64,000 nt of DNA from Bacillota bacterium (lineage in GTDB: Bacteria; Bacillota; Clostridia; Lachnospirales; Lachnospiraceae): assembly GCA_023411215.1 (NCBI GenBank), contig JAEYOY010000043.1, forward strand, positions 1-64,000, in the 5' to 3' direction. Below the pieces are notes generated by a model that saw nothing but the letters and a program-made list of their open reading frames with translations, was not told the DNA's origin and did not search any database. Numbering within the stretch: the stretch's first letter is position 1; each line of letters starts with the position of its first letter. Shown one piece after another: positions 1 through 8,033 of this stretch. The translations under genes and the position numbers were made by a program.

Positions 1-652
1 AAGATATAATCGTAATGACTAATATACCGATCAATATTCCGCCCTTTACACGCTTAATTACAAGTACTGCAGTAAGTGCAATTCCAAACAAAGCAAGTAA
101 TGCTCCCGGATTTGATAAATCTCCTAAAGTAAGCAAAGTATCTGGTGATGCCTGTACTATTTTCGCTTGCTGTAATCCTGTAAATGCAATAAAAAATCCA
201 ATTCCTGCACCAACGGAGTGCTTAATACAATCCGGCATGGCATCTACTATTTTTTGTTGAACTTTAAAAATACTCAAGAACATAAATATAGTACCTGAAA
301 TAAAAACACAAGCTAAGGCATTCTGCCAGGATAATCCTAGGGTATTAACTACATAAAATGCAAAATAAGCATTTAATCCCATGGCCGGTGCCAATGCAAA
401 GGGTAAATTCGCCCATATACCGATCCAAATACAAGCAATCGCTGATGCTAAAGCAGTAGCCCAAAATACTGCTTTTGTATCCATTCCCGCCGCGGATAAT
501 ATGGCAGGATTGACTGCTACTATGTATACACAGGTTAGAAATGTAGTTAGACCTGCTAAAATCTCTGTTTTTGCTGTACTTCCCCTTTCTTTTAGATGAA
601 ACATCCTCTCTAAAAAATTGTTGTTTGCTACCTTAACCTTACCTTCCTCCAT
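1..652 (-). CDS. NCS2-family purine permease (AzgA/PbuG type), 3' end outside window
   Basis: The reverse strand is open from an ATG at 652 to the window edge, giving about 217 N-terminal residues of a polytopic membrane protein. The translation has the AzgA-group pattern of guanine/hypoxanthine permeases: a soluble start ending in LKERG, then GLTTFLTCVYIVVNPAILS, later APAMGLNAYFAYFVV and a DGPx-free helix series. A GGAGG box lies 7 bases before the ATG. The expected role is proton-coupled uptake of hypoxanthine, guanine or adenine. It lies downstream of a GntR regulator, with a terminator and a palindromic operator between them, so it probably has its own regulated promoter. The exact substrate cannot be assigned from half a protein. 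Confidence 0.85.
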   Translation of the reverse strand, partial: MEEGKVKVANNNFLERMFHLKERGSTAKTEILAGLTTFLTCVYIVAVNPAILSAAGMDTKAVFWATALASAIACIWIGIWANLPFALAPAMGLNAYFAFYVVNTLGLSWQNALACVFISGTIFMFLSIFKVQQKIVDAMPDCIKHSVGAGIGFFIAFTGLQQAKIVQASPDTLLTLGDLSNPGALLALFGIALTAVLVIKRVKGGILIGILVITIIS

Positions 653-677
653 AACAAATCCTCCTTAAGTGTATTTT

Positions 678-695
678 GGTAATATGGTATTACCT
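678..695. promoter_or_regulatory. GntR/HutC-type operator before the permease gene
   Basis: GGTAATA-TGG-TATTACC is a perfect inverted repeat 26 bases before the permease ATG. It contains GGTATTACCT, which recurs exactly at 1532-1541 before the gntR gene. HutC-subfamily regulators commonly bind TGGTnnnnACCA-like dyads. Repression of the permease by the neighbouring regulator is inferred. Confidence 0.6.
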
Positions 696-704
696 CTTAA
701 AATG

Positions 705-752
705 TTTTTAAAAATAAGAGATTCTCTAAAGAACTACATTAAAGAATCTCTT
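705..752 (-). terminator. Rho-independent terminator after gntR
   Basis: Perfect 10-base arms at 716-725 and 743-752 (AAGAGATTCT on the + strand) flank a 17-base loop. On the reverse strand the stem is followed by a T-rich run. It sits directly after the gntR stop codon and separates that gene from the permease. Confidence 0.65.
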
Positions 753-758
753 ATAAAA

Positions 759-1511
759 TTAAAAAACATTTTTAATTCTCATCAAATTAAATCGAATAAA
801 ATTAGTATTATAAAATTCGGTATCTACAATAATTGGTTTGTTATCTTGGTCATAATTAATACCAGTAAACGATAGTATAGAATCGCATTCCATTTGCTTT
901 GCACATCCACTGAAATCCGCCATTCTTTTCTTAGTCATACTTTCTATCTCTATCTTATCCCTGGATACAACACGCCTTCCCTTATTACGAATAATATCAA
1001 AGGTTGATTGCTTCAAACAATCTTGAAGGTGGATCTCTTCCTCTAATAAATCATAGGGAAACCGGTCAATACTTACAATTGCAGGATGGTTATCTGCAAA
1101 GTATATTTTCTCAATAATATAGATTGGTGCTGATTTTTTAATCTGCAGGGTTTCTGCTATTTTTTCATTCGCAGGTACTGTTTCAAATCGAACGATCTCA
1201 AATCGAGAAGCAAATCCACTCTCTTCAATTAATTTACTAAATTCTGATCCCGGTGAGAGATTTGCTTTAATCTGCAAGGCTTCCGGATTGATAAAGGTTC
1301 CTTTCCCATGGATTCGGAATACAACACCCTCTTGTTCAAGATCATCAAGTGCTCGTCGAATAGTTACTCTACTTACAGCTAGGTTCTCTGCAATCGTATT
1401 TTCTGATGGGAGTTTACATTCCTTCTTAGTATCAATACTTTTAATATAGCTATATAAATACTTTTTCACGTTATCACTTAGATTTGTTTTACTCATAGGT
1501 AATAATTCCAT
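759..1511 (-). CDS. GntR-family (HutC subfamily) transcriptional regulator
   Basis: A 250-residue protein with an N-terminal winged helix (about residues 10-75: LPSENTIAENLAVSRVTIRR, then HGKGTFI) and a C-terminal UTRA-type ligand domain (about 95-245). Length and order are normal for HutC regulators, which respond to small metabolites. The ATG at 1511 has GAGGAG 8 bases upstream; an in-frame ATG five codons later is less well placed. Because it precedes a purine permease and both upstream regions share GGTATTACCT, it probably controls itself and that permease. The ligand is unknown; a purine or nucleoside is a guess from context. Confidence 0.88.
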   Translation of the reverse strand: MELLPMSKTNLSDNVKKYLYSYIKSIDTKKECKLPSENTIAENLAVSRVTIRRALDDLEQEGVVFRIHGKGTFINPEALQIKANLSPGSEFSKLIEESGFASRFEIVRFETVPANEKIAETLQIKKSAPIYIIEKIYFADNHPAIVSIDRFPYDLLEEEIHLQDCLKQSTFDIIRNKGRRVVSRDKIEIESMTKKRMADFSGCAKQMECDSILSFTGINYDQDNKPIIVDTEFYNTNFIRFNLMRIKNVF

Positions 1512-1529
1512 AGTTTCTCTCCTCGCTTT

Positions 1530-1542
1530 AAGGTATTACCTT
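1530..1542. promoter_or_regulatory. GntR autoregulatory operator
   Basis: AAGGTA-T-TACCTT is a perfect 13-base palindrome between the predicted -10 box and the gntR start. It shares GGTATTACCT with the site at 678-695. Confidence 0.6.
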
Positions 1543-1548
1543 AGTATC

Positions 1549-1577
1549 ATACTATCATGTTATACTTTCATTTGCAA
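1549..1577 (-). promoter_or_regulatory. Predicted sigma-A promoter of gntR
   Basis: Reverse strand TTGCAA (1572-1577), 17-base spacer, TAGTAT (1549-1554). The operator at 1530-1542 lies at about the transcription start. Confidence 0.5.
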
Positions 1578-1886
1578 CATAGAAATTCTTTTTTTTATGC
1601 AATTAATACTATCTTGTTCCATATTTCTTTTCTTACTTAGCACTTTTATACAATGATATCATACCTATAAGCATTTATTTGTCGATAGATTAGTATAAAA
1701 TGAATTTATAAGAATATCCGGTGGTAAGTGCCAATCAGGTCAGTTCTTTGGGACAAACAGACGAATTTCGAAACGATGAGTTCTAAGACTAAGAAAAGCT
1801 CGTTAAGGTAATGAAGCCCAGCCTGTTTGCAATTCACAAAAATGTTAATAAACTTTTTGAAAATACACTTGACTTTCATTAGCAGG
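1578..1886. other. Intergenic stretch with a foldback of about 80 bases
   Basis: No coding frame was seen between the divergent gntR and methyltransferase genes. A nested inverted repeat lies at 1752-1831: CAAACAG (1754-1760) pairs with CTGTTTG (1823-1829), and inside it AACGATGAG can pair with CTCGTT. There is no T-run, so it does not look like a terminator. The remaining bases show nothing recognised. Confidence 0.4.
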
Positions 1887-1914
1887 TTTACTTTTTGGAT
1901 TATATTGTTATAAT
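1887..1914 (+). promoter_or_regulatory. Predicted promoter of the methyltransferase gene
   Basis: TTTACT (1887-1892), 16-base spacer, consensus TATAAT (1909-1914). The transcript would carry a leader of about 160 bases before the ATG at 2081; no known riboswitch was recognised in it. Confidence 0.5.
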
Positions 1915-2080
1915 TACAATAATCAGTACTAATGTATTAAAGTCCCAAATTGAAATTTTCATACATTAATTTACACAATGACTTAACATAATTGTACGCA
2001 ACTTGCTCTCGCTTGGATGAAGTATGTAGTGGTATATAAGGACCCAAATTACGAGTTAATGAGTTATTAAAGGAGAAGCA

Positions 2081-2878
2081 ATGATGGATGAACAAAAATA
2101 TCTGACAGAGTATTATAATAATTATGATGAAGAAGGGCGCCTTACCTCTAAGCATGGGCAGGTTGAATTTCTTACAACAATGAGGTACATAAATAAGTAT
2201 CTGGAGAAAGGAATGCGAGTACTTGAGGTCGGCGCAGGGACCGGCAGATATTCAATTACCCTTGCCGATCAAGGCTATCAGGTGGATGCTATTGATCTAA
2301 TAGAACATAACATCGACATCTTAAAGAGCAAAGTAAAACCAGAGCATAATATCACAATTAAGCTTGGGAATGCCATGGATTTATCCTACTATTCGGATAA
2401 TACCTTCGATATTACTTTAGTCCTTGGTCCTATGTACCATTTATTTAATGCCGATGATAAAAAGAAAGCCCTTGCAGAAGCCATCCGTGTTACCAAAAAA
2501 GGTGGGGTCTTGCTTGTTGCTTATTGTATTAATGAAGGTACGATGATTGTTTGGGGTTTTGTACAGGGCAATATTTTGGAAGGAATTGAGAATGGTATGA
2601 TCGATTTGGATAAATATCAATGTCTATCGAATCCCTCCCTCATCTTCGAAATGCACCGAAAAGAGGATATAGAAGAGCTAAGGGCCGGTTTTGATGTTGA
2701 GCCGCTTCATTATGTCGCTACTGATTTAGCAACCAACTTCATGCGTGATACGATTGATGCAATGGATAATAGAATGTTTCAAACCTATCTGGATTATCAT
2801 TTTACTGTCTGCGAGCGTCCTGACCTGGTTGGAGCAACCCACCATAGCTTAGATATCTTCCGTAAGAATTATGAGTGA
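2081..2878 (+). CDS. Class I SAM-dependent methyltransferase
   Basis: A 265-residue protein with the Rossmann motif I VLEVGAGTGRYS at about residues 46-57, an acidic post-I residue (DAIDLIEHN), and a motif IV region (DITLVLGPMYHL). The rest of the fold follows as VTKKGGVLLVAY. These support S-adenosylmethionine binding; the acceptor is unknown. The start ATG has AAAGGAGAAGC just upstream. It stands alone, transcribed away from gntR and converging on the secreted-protein gene. Small-molecule or antibiotic-type methylation is possible but not shown. Confidence 0.85.
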   Translation: MMDEQKYLTEYYNNYDEEGRLTSKHGQVEFLTTMRYINKYLEKGMRVLEVGAGTGRYSITLADQGYQVDAIDLIEHNIDILKSKVKPEHNITIKLGNAMDLSYYSDNTFDITLVLGPMYHLFNADDKKKALAEAIRVTKKGGVLLVAYCINEGTMIVWGFVQGNILEGIENGMIDLDKYQCLSNPSLIFEMHRKEDIEELRAGFDVEPLHYVATDLATNFMRDTIDAMDNRMFQTYLDYHFTVCERPDLVGATHHSLDIFRKNYE

Positions 2879-2921
2879 TTATATTCAAAAATATCAGCTT
2901 CGCAGATATTTATAAAGCGAT

Positions 2922-2980
2922 ATAAAAAAAATCCCCCTTCGAAAATGTCGCCTATCAAACAGCCACTTTTAAAGGAGGAT
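2922..2980 (-). terminator. Rho-independent terminator after the secreted-protein gene
   Basis: On the reverse strand a stem formed by ATCCTCCTTT (2971-2980 region) and AAGGGGGAT is followed by eight T residues. It lies about 70 bases past the stop of the gene at 3048-4943. The opposite strand also has a T-rich end, so it may stop the convergent methyltransferase transcript too. Confidence 0.7.
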
Positions 2981-3047
2981 CTCATACTTTTTTATTGTAA
3001 TATTTACAGGTTTAGAAGCTACTGATTTCAGTAATTTGTATTGAAGT

Positions 3048-4943
3048 CTATTTCACTACAAGGACAGGTACGGTCACCGAGGTTGCAAATACCGGTGATG
3101 AATTGCCAGCGATATCTGTCAGTAAGGAACCGGCTGATATGGTAAGTGATACTGTAGAGCCTCCAAAATGCTTTAATACCTGTGTATCTCCGTCTCCGAT
3201 ATTGATTAATAGCGTGCTTTCATTAGTGACTGTTCCGCTTGATCCATTCCATGTAGAGTTAGTCAATTGATAAGTTCTCCCAAGTGTAGAATCATATAAT
3301 GAGATCTTAGTAACATCAATTGAATCACCGGCTTTCCCCGCCCCTGTAGCAATAAGATACAGCTTTTTATTACCTATATCATAGATTCCTGAGGTAATTC
3401 CTGTTATCGTCGGAGCCACGTAATCAACCTCAAGTGTTGGGTTCGCTACCTGACTTGTTACATTATAATTATAAGCGTTATACAGTCGAACTGTTACAAC
3501 TCCGCTGTAAGGTACCGCTGTCTGCAGCTCTGCGTTGGTTGGTGTCGCGTCGGCTGTTGAAAAGGTAACGGTATTATCTGTTGCTCCAATGTATGCATCG
3601 GTAGCAACTAATTTAGAACCTACATATAATTCGGCTCTGCCTCCGGTTGCCTGCCCTGCAGTTATATTAGCGGACGCCGTCATATAAAGTGTTGTGTTGT
3701 TTAATGTATTTGATCGAACAAAGGTACCATATGGCTGTACTGCCACATTAGTCGGTAAATCAAGTCCGGTGAAGCTTGCTGTAACCGGAATCGTTAACGT
3801 GGCTGAAAAGCCGGAAGAGAGATTTCCTGCCTTATCACTAAGCAATGAGCCAGGTGATACCAGAAGCTGTAGCGTAGCATTTCCAAATCCGGTCAGACCA
3901 GTTTTATCTAAGTATCCGATATTAATCAGCAAGGTATTCGCATTTACAACCACTCCGTTTGACCCACCATAAGAAGTATTCATTAATTGATACGTTCTAC
4001 CAATTGCATAATCATAAAAGGAAAGTTTGGTAACATCAACCAAATCACCGACAGCACCGGCACCACTTACATTTATGGTCAGCTGGTTACCTGTCGGATT
4101 ATAAGTCGCAGAGGTTATGCCTGTTATTGTCGGTGATACGTAATCAACAAGAAGAGTCGGGTTCTTCTCAGAGCTTACCGTATACTTATTACTTGCATTA
4201 TATAGCCTTACGGTAACCAATCCTCCTGCCGGTACAGCCGACTGTAACTCTGCATTGGTTGGCGTATTGTCAGAGGTGGTAAAGGTAACCTCCGTATCCG
4301 TTGATGCAATGGACACATCGGTTGCGACCAATTTGGAGCCTACATATAGCTCCGCCCGACCTCCAACCGCCTGTCCTGCAGTAATCTTAGCTGTTGCTGA
4401 CAAGAAAAGTGTTGAATTATTCAAGGTATTGGGAACCACTGCCGTTCCTATCGGAATTAATGTTACATTCGTCGGTTGATTTAATCCCGGTACAGTAACG
4501 ATTATCTCATCATCGTCAAAATCAACTCTTTCACCAAGTAAGTATGCAATATACTTGATTAGAACAGTCATTTTTTTACTGTTCTTTGCAGTGAATATAT
4601 CAGAGTGGGTATCCGCTACACCATTTACTGTAACTGTTTCATTCTTAAAGTTGATAACGATGGTCGTGGTACCTTTGACTATTGTAAGTACTGCGGCCCC
4701 TTTATCAAAGGTTACTGTAGCATCCATGCCCTTTGTTACCGGATGAATTGGTAATTTGTATTTCCCGTACTGAATAACAGGTGATTCTTTGATCTTGAAT
4801 TTATGATGCTTTTCTTTGTGTCTCTGTTGATAATAATTAGTATGATTATCGTGATTTTCTACATTCTTCCTTTTTGCAAATGCAGTTTCTGTTGAAGTAA
4901 ATAAAAGTGTTGCTAAAATAATGAGGCATATAATTTTTTTCAT
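3048..4943 (-). CDS. Secreted protein with stalk-like N-domain and two large tandem repeats
   Basis: A 631-residue protein with a signal peptide (hydrophobic residues 4-17, likely cleavage after AFA at 23), then a His/Lys-rich stretch (26-50). Residues 53-153 resemble the copper-amine-oxidase-N 'stalk' type found in Paenibacillus and Clostridium surface proteins. Two copies of a unit of about 235 residues follow, starting near 154 (LNQPTNVTLIPIGT) and near 395 (LDLPTNVAVQPYGT); both contain GGRAELYVGSKLVATD and DVTKISLYD-like stretches. No sortase motif, SLH domain or membrane anchor is visible, so it is probably released or held non-covalently. GGGAG precedes the ATG. The function is not recognised; a structural or adhesive role is inferred from the beta-rich repeats. 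Confidence 0.8.
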   Translation of the reverse strand: MKKIICLIILATLLFTSTETAFAKRKNVENHDNHTNYYQQRHKEKHHKFKIKESPVIQYGKYKLPIHPVTKGMDATVTFDKGAAVLTIVKGTTTIVINFKNETVTVNGVADTHSDIFTAKNSKKMTVLIKYIAYLLGERVDFDDDEIIVTVPGLNQPTNVTLIPIGTAVVPNTLNNSTLFLSATAKITAGQAVGGRAELYVGSKLVATDVSIASTDTEVTFTTSDNTPTNAELQSAVPAGGLVTVRLYNASNKYTVSSEKNPTLLVDYVSPTITGITSATYNPTGNQLTINVSGAGAVGDLVDVTKLSFYDYAIGRTYQLMNTSYGGSNGVVVNANTLLINIGYLDKTGLTGFGNATLQLLVSPGSLLSDKAGNLSSGFSATLTIPVTASFTGLDLPTNVAVQPYGTFVRSNTLNNTTLYMTASANITAGQATGGRAELYVGSKLVATDAYIGATDNTVTFSTADATPTNAELQTAVPYSGVVTVRLYNAYNYNVTSQVANPTLEVDYVAPTITGITSGIYDIGNKKLYLIATGAGKAGDSIDVTKISLYDSTLGRTYQLTNSTWNGSSGTVTNESTLLINIGDGDTQVLKHFGGSTVSLTISAGSLLTDIAGNSSPVFATSVTVPVLVVK

Positions 4944-5016
4944 TTAATTACTCCCTTCTATCGATAATAAAGCTTGTTTACGCAAATCAGGAACCGAGGG
5001 ACTGCGTTCTTTTGTA

Positions 5017-5271
5017 CCGCTCGCATACAATCAAGCAAGCTTGTTGTGCGAGTGTCCTTCTCGCACTATGCTCACTACGCTTACATTATATCATGAACGT
5101 GAAGCTTGTTCATGATCTTTCGCTCCGCTCACATACAATCAAGCAAGCTTGTTGTATACTCACTACGCTTACATTATATCATGAACGTGAAAGCTTGTTC
5201 ATGATCTTTCGCTCCGCTCGCATACAATCAAGCAAGCTTGTTGTATGCTCACTACGCTTACATTATATCAT
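5017..5271. repeat. Tandem array of about 89-bp palindrome-rich repeats (2.6 copies)
   Basis: Units start at 5017, 5125 and 5214, each with CCGCTC. The middle unit is 89 bases; the first carries an extra piece containing GCGAG-tgtcctt-CTCGC; the third stops at TATATCAT. Each full unit holds two hairpins: one around CAAGCAAGCTTG flanked by ATACAA/TTGTAT, and one with perfect arms ATCATGAAC/GTTCATGAT. Copies differ by only a few bases. Related units occur at 12846-13000. There are no unique spacers, so it is not CRISPR. The rest of 4944-5518 holds no gene. Confidence 0.85.
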
Positions 5272-5442
5272 TGGTAGTATATTTGGTGTTTTTTTTGGTA
5301 TGTCATAATAATTTATTCTTTAGTTTTTTTGTTTATATCCTTTTGACGATATAAATTGGGAAATAGTTCCATAAAATAAAAAAATACACTACGAGTACAC
5401 AAAATGAATTGATAAATTAATACACTTGACATGAATTATATA

Positions 5443-5485
5443 AGGGGTATTCTATTCTAGCCATTAGCCAGAAAGGAATACCCCT
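5443..5485 (-). terminator. Stem-loop after the ABC-F gene, possible terminator
   Basis: Perfect 10-base arms AGGGGTATTC (5443-5452) and GAATACCCCT (5476-5485) lie 34 bases past the ABC-F stop codon. The downstream run is only weakly T-rich on the reverse strand, so termination is likely but not certain. Confidence 0.5.
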
Positions 5486-5518
5486 CTTCCTATATACCGT
5501 ATTATATTATCCTTATTG

Positions 5519-7348
5519 CTACTTCTCTGACTTTGCTGCTTCGATCTGCTCTGCTAAATCATTAAGATAAACCCAGCGTTCCATCTTCTCTTCCAGCGTC
5601 TTCTCAAGCTCTTCCTTCTGCTTCATCAGCTCATTCAGCTTGGAATAATTCGTAGCTGCTTCTGCAATAGCCCGATCAGTTTCATCAATCTGCCCTTCTA
5701 GTTTTGCTATCTGTTCATCGATGGTATCGTATTCCTTTTGTTCCTGATAGGTGAATTTCGGTTTATTACTCTTCTGCTTCCAGGTAGCAATACTCGCCGC
5801 CTTCTGCTCCTCCGCAGCCCTATCTACTGTGCTGCCCGTACTGGAGGTACCCCCGAAGCCGCCACGCTGCTCTCTTGCTTCCTTGTAGTCAGTGAAATTA
5901 CCTTCATACTGCCTTATCGCCCCCTCCTCAAAGGAGAAGATGCGAGATGCAATCTTATCAAGAAAATATCGGTCATGAGATACCGTAACCACAATTCCTG
6001 GATAGGATTCCAGATAATCCTCCAGTATCGATAACGTCTGAATATCCAAATCATTCGTCGGCTCATCCAGAACTAAGACATTAGGTGCTTCCATAAGGAC
6101 CTTAAGTAGATACAACCTTCTCTTCTCTCCACCGGAAAGCTTTGCAATCTGGGTATACTGCATGGATCCGATAAACAAGAAACGTTCGCACATCTGCGAA
6201 GCGGTTGCCGTTCCCTCCGAGGTCTGAATGTATTCCGCTGTTTCCCGGATATAATCAATCACCTTCAGACTTTCATCCATATATTCATTCTCCTGAGAGA
6301 AATATCCCAGCTTGATAGTAATTCCCGTATCTACGGTTCCAGCATCCGGAGAAATCATTCCCGTAAGGATATTAAGCAGCGTTGACTTCCCGCAGCCATT
6401 CGGTCCGATGATTCCGATTCTGTCCCCCGGTAACAGGATGTAGGTAAAATCACGGATCAGCTTCTTATTCCCATATGATTTACTAATACCATTCAGTTCG
6501 ATGGTCTTCTTACCGAGTCTTGCGGATAGGGCGTTGATCTCAACCTTACCATCCACTTCGATACCCTTTCGATCCTTTAACTCCTCAAAGCGTTGAATAT
6601 GAGCCTTCTGCTTGGTGGACCTGGCTCTGGCACCTCGCTGCATCCACTCTAGCTCTATCCGGAACAGGCTCTTTGCCTTGCGCTCGGTAGCCAGCATCAT
6701 CTCCTCACGCTCTGCCCTAAGCTCCAGAAACTTCGAATAATTTGCCTGATAGGAATAGATATTTCCTTTGTCCAGCTCGATAATCTTATTCGTAACCTTA
6801 TCCAGAAAATATCGGTCATGGGTAACCATGATGAAGGCTCCCCTATATTTGATGAGATATTCCTCCAGCCACTCCGCCATCTCGTTATCCAAATGATTGG
6901 TAGGCTCATCGAGCACCAGTATCTCAGCCGGTGTCAGAAGAGTACGAACTAATGCCACCCGCTTTTTTTGTCCTCCGGATAACACCTCCGGAGAAATGGA
7001 CGGGTCAGCAATACCTAGCCTCTGTAGCATTGCGCTTGCTTCCCCCTCTAGATTGCGATACTCCTCTTCCGCCTTCTGGTTCAGTACCACATTCTGCAAT
7101 ATGGATAGCTTGTTATCAAACTGAGGAGTCTGAGACAGATATCCGATGCGAACCTTCTTTCCTTTGGTTACCGTTCCGCTGTCCGGTTCCTCTAAGCCTG
7201 CAATAATTTTAAGAAGGGTGGATTTCCCGGTACCGTTAATTCCTATCACACCGATCTTCTCACCCTCATTGATTCCTAATGAAACATGGTCAAACAGCAT
7301 ACGTTCTGTATAGCTTTTGCTCATATTTTCTATGGTTAATAAATTCAT
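5519..7348 (-). CDS. ABC-F family ATPase, Uup-like
   Basis: A 609-residue protein with two ABC ATPase domains on one chain and no membrane segment. Walker A motifs are GINGTGKST and GPNGCGKST; the signature/Walker B blocks are LSGGQKKRVAL...LVLDEPTNHLD and LSGGEKRRLYL...LVLDEPTNDLDIQTL. The second form and the C-terminal coiled coil (about 545-605) are typical of Uup. ABC-F proteins act at the ribosomal E site or on DNA structures. The ATG at 7348 (MNLLTIENMSKSY) fits the family and has AAGTAAGG upstream, although the frame stays open for 41 more codons. Upstream lie a perfect hairpin and two giant foldbacks. An antibiotic-resistance role is possible but the Uup-like features argue against a dedicated one. 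Confidence 0.9.
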   Translation of the reverse strand: MNLLTIENMSKSYTERMLFDHVSLGINEGEKIGVIGINGTGKSTLLKIIAGLEEPDSGTVTKGKKVRIGYLSQTPQFDNKLSILQNVVLNQKAEEEYRNLEGEASAMLQRLGIADPSISPEVLSGGQKKRVALVRTLLTPAEILVLDEPTNHLDNEMAEWLEEYLIKYRGAFIMVTHDRYFLDKVTNKIIELDKGNIYSYQANYSKFLELRAEREEMMLATERKAKSLFRIELEWMQRGARARSTKQKAHIQRFEELKDRKGIEVDGKVEINALSARLGKKTIELNGISKSYGNKKLIRDFTYILLPGDRIGIIGPNGCGKSTLLNILTGMISPDAGTVDTGITIKLGYFSQENEYMDESLKVIDYIRETAEYIQTSEGTATASQMCERFLFIGSMQYTQIAKLSGGEKRRLYLLKVLMEAPNVLVLDEPTNDLDIQTLSILEDYLESYPGIVVTVSHDRYFLDKIASRIFSFEEGAIRQYEGNFTDYKEAREQRGGFGGTSSTGSTVDRAAEEQKAASIATWKQKSNKPKFTYQEQKEYDTIDEQIAKLEGQIDETDRAIAEAATNYSKLNELMKQKEELEKTLEEKMERWVYLNDLAEQIEAAKSEK

Positions 7349-7443
7349 AAAAATAACCTTACTTTCCTGTTGTGTTAGTCTATGCAGAGTATACCTCAAA
7401 CAAGTTACACTCTCTCCACGACATCCTAAATGCGCGGATAAAC

Positions 7444-7479
7444 CGATATTCATGCATTGTCCCCAATGCATGAATATCG
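7444..7479 (-). promoter_or_regulatory. Perfect 16-bp hairpin in the ABC-F leader
   Basis: Arms 7444-7459 (CGATATTCATGCATTG) and 7464-7479 are exact complements with a 4-base loop. The hairpin lies 96 bases before the ABC-F ATG and has no T-run on the reverse strand. An in-frame ATG occurs inside it at 7471. A leader control element is inferred; translation-dependent leader control is known for several ABC-F genes. Confidence 0.5.
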
Positions 7480-7543
7480 TATCACAGGATAATTATAAAG
7501 TCCAGTTAAAATGCGTCGGGCTTACACAGTAAGAAAGATTATA

Positions 7544-7748
7544 GTTACGGTTCACTTCCCATCAGTAACGTAGCCGTATGAGTTAAATAAATGATTTTCA
7601 AATCGGAGTATTTGCATTCGTCGGTACTTAGGTTCTGTCTTATAGAACCTTATGTACCGCTACGTAATGCAACTAAGCGGGAGCGTCTCCGATTTTGGAA
7701 ACATTTATTGAACTCATATCAAAACTTCGACTGGGAGTGAACCGTAAC
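7544..7748. repeat. Giant imperfect hairpin 1 (205 bases)
   Basis: Almost the whole interval folds back on itself. The outer 13 bases GTTACGGTTCACT (7544-7556) pair exactly with 7736-7748. Further in, ATGAGTT..AATAAATG pairs with CATTTATTGAACTCAT, AAATCGGAG (7600-7608) with CTCCGATTT (7687-7695), and GGTAC..AGGTTCT with AGAACC..GTACC around a short loop near 7641. It has no coding potential and no T-run. A solo copy of its right arm lies at 24911-24995. Confidence 0.85.
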
Positions 7749-7749
7749 A

Positions 7750-8033
7750 GATTACAAAGGAGCTTTTGCGCTAACTAGCATAAAGGCTTTCGCAAAATTT
7801 AGATACCCCAGAAAGGAAGAGGAATATACTCCCTATAATGCACTGTTTGCCGAACAGATTTCTGTTTTGTATGCTAATTAAAGCGAACATTTTATGTTCG
7901 ATTTATGCATACAAAGCAGGAAAATGTACGGCAACCTGTGTGTGAAGGGAGTGTATTCCTCTTTCTTTCAGAGGTTTAATAAACCTGCGAAAGCCTTATA
8001 CAATACCTTTATGCAATAGCTCCTACAATAATC
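7750..8033. repeat. Giant imperfect hairpin 2 (284 bases)
   Basis: This abuts hairpin 1 and runs up to the purA stop codon. AGGAGCT..TTGC near the left end pairs with GCAA..AGCTCCT at the right; AGAGGAATATACTCCCT (7818-7834) pairs with 7946-7962 with one mismatch; GTTTGCCG and TTTGTATGC pair with their partners near 7905-7935; the tip is CGAACAT-ttt-ATGTTCG (7884-7900). The inner third recurs at 37461-37549. A MITE-like or RNA-structural element is inferred. Confidence 0.85.

Noticed and set aside
1937..2155. A 72-codon reverse-strand ORF overlapping the methyltransferase start
   Set aside because: Antisense to a clear gene and its leader; no translation signals.
5017..5271. CRISPR array
   Set aside because: Units are nearly identical over their whole length, with no unique spacers and no cas genes nearby.
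5012..5308. A 98-codon + strand reading frame across the tandem repeats
   Set aside because: It merely translates the repeat units, has no ribosome binding site and would be a low-complexity Cys/Leu-rich peptide.
7317..7532. A 71-codon + strand ORF opposite the ABC-F start
   Set aside because: Antisense to the leader and hairpin, without a ribosome binding site.
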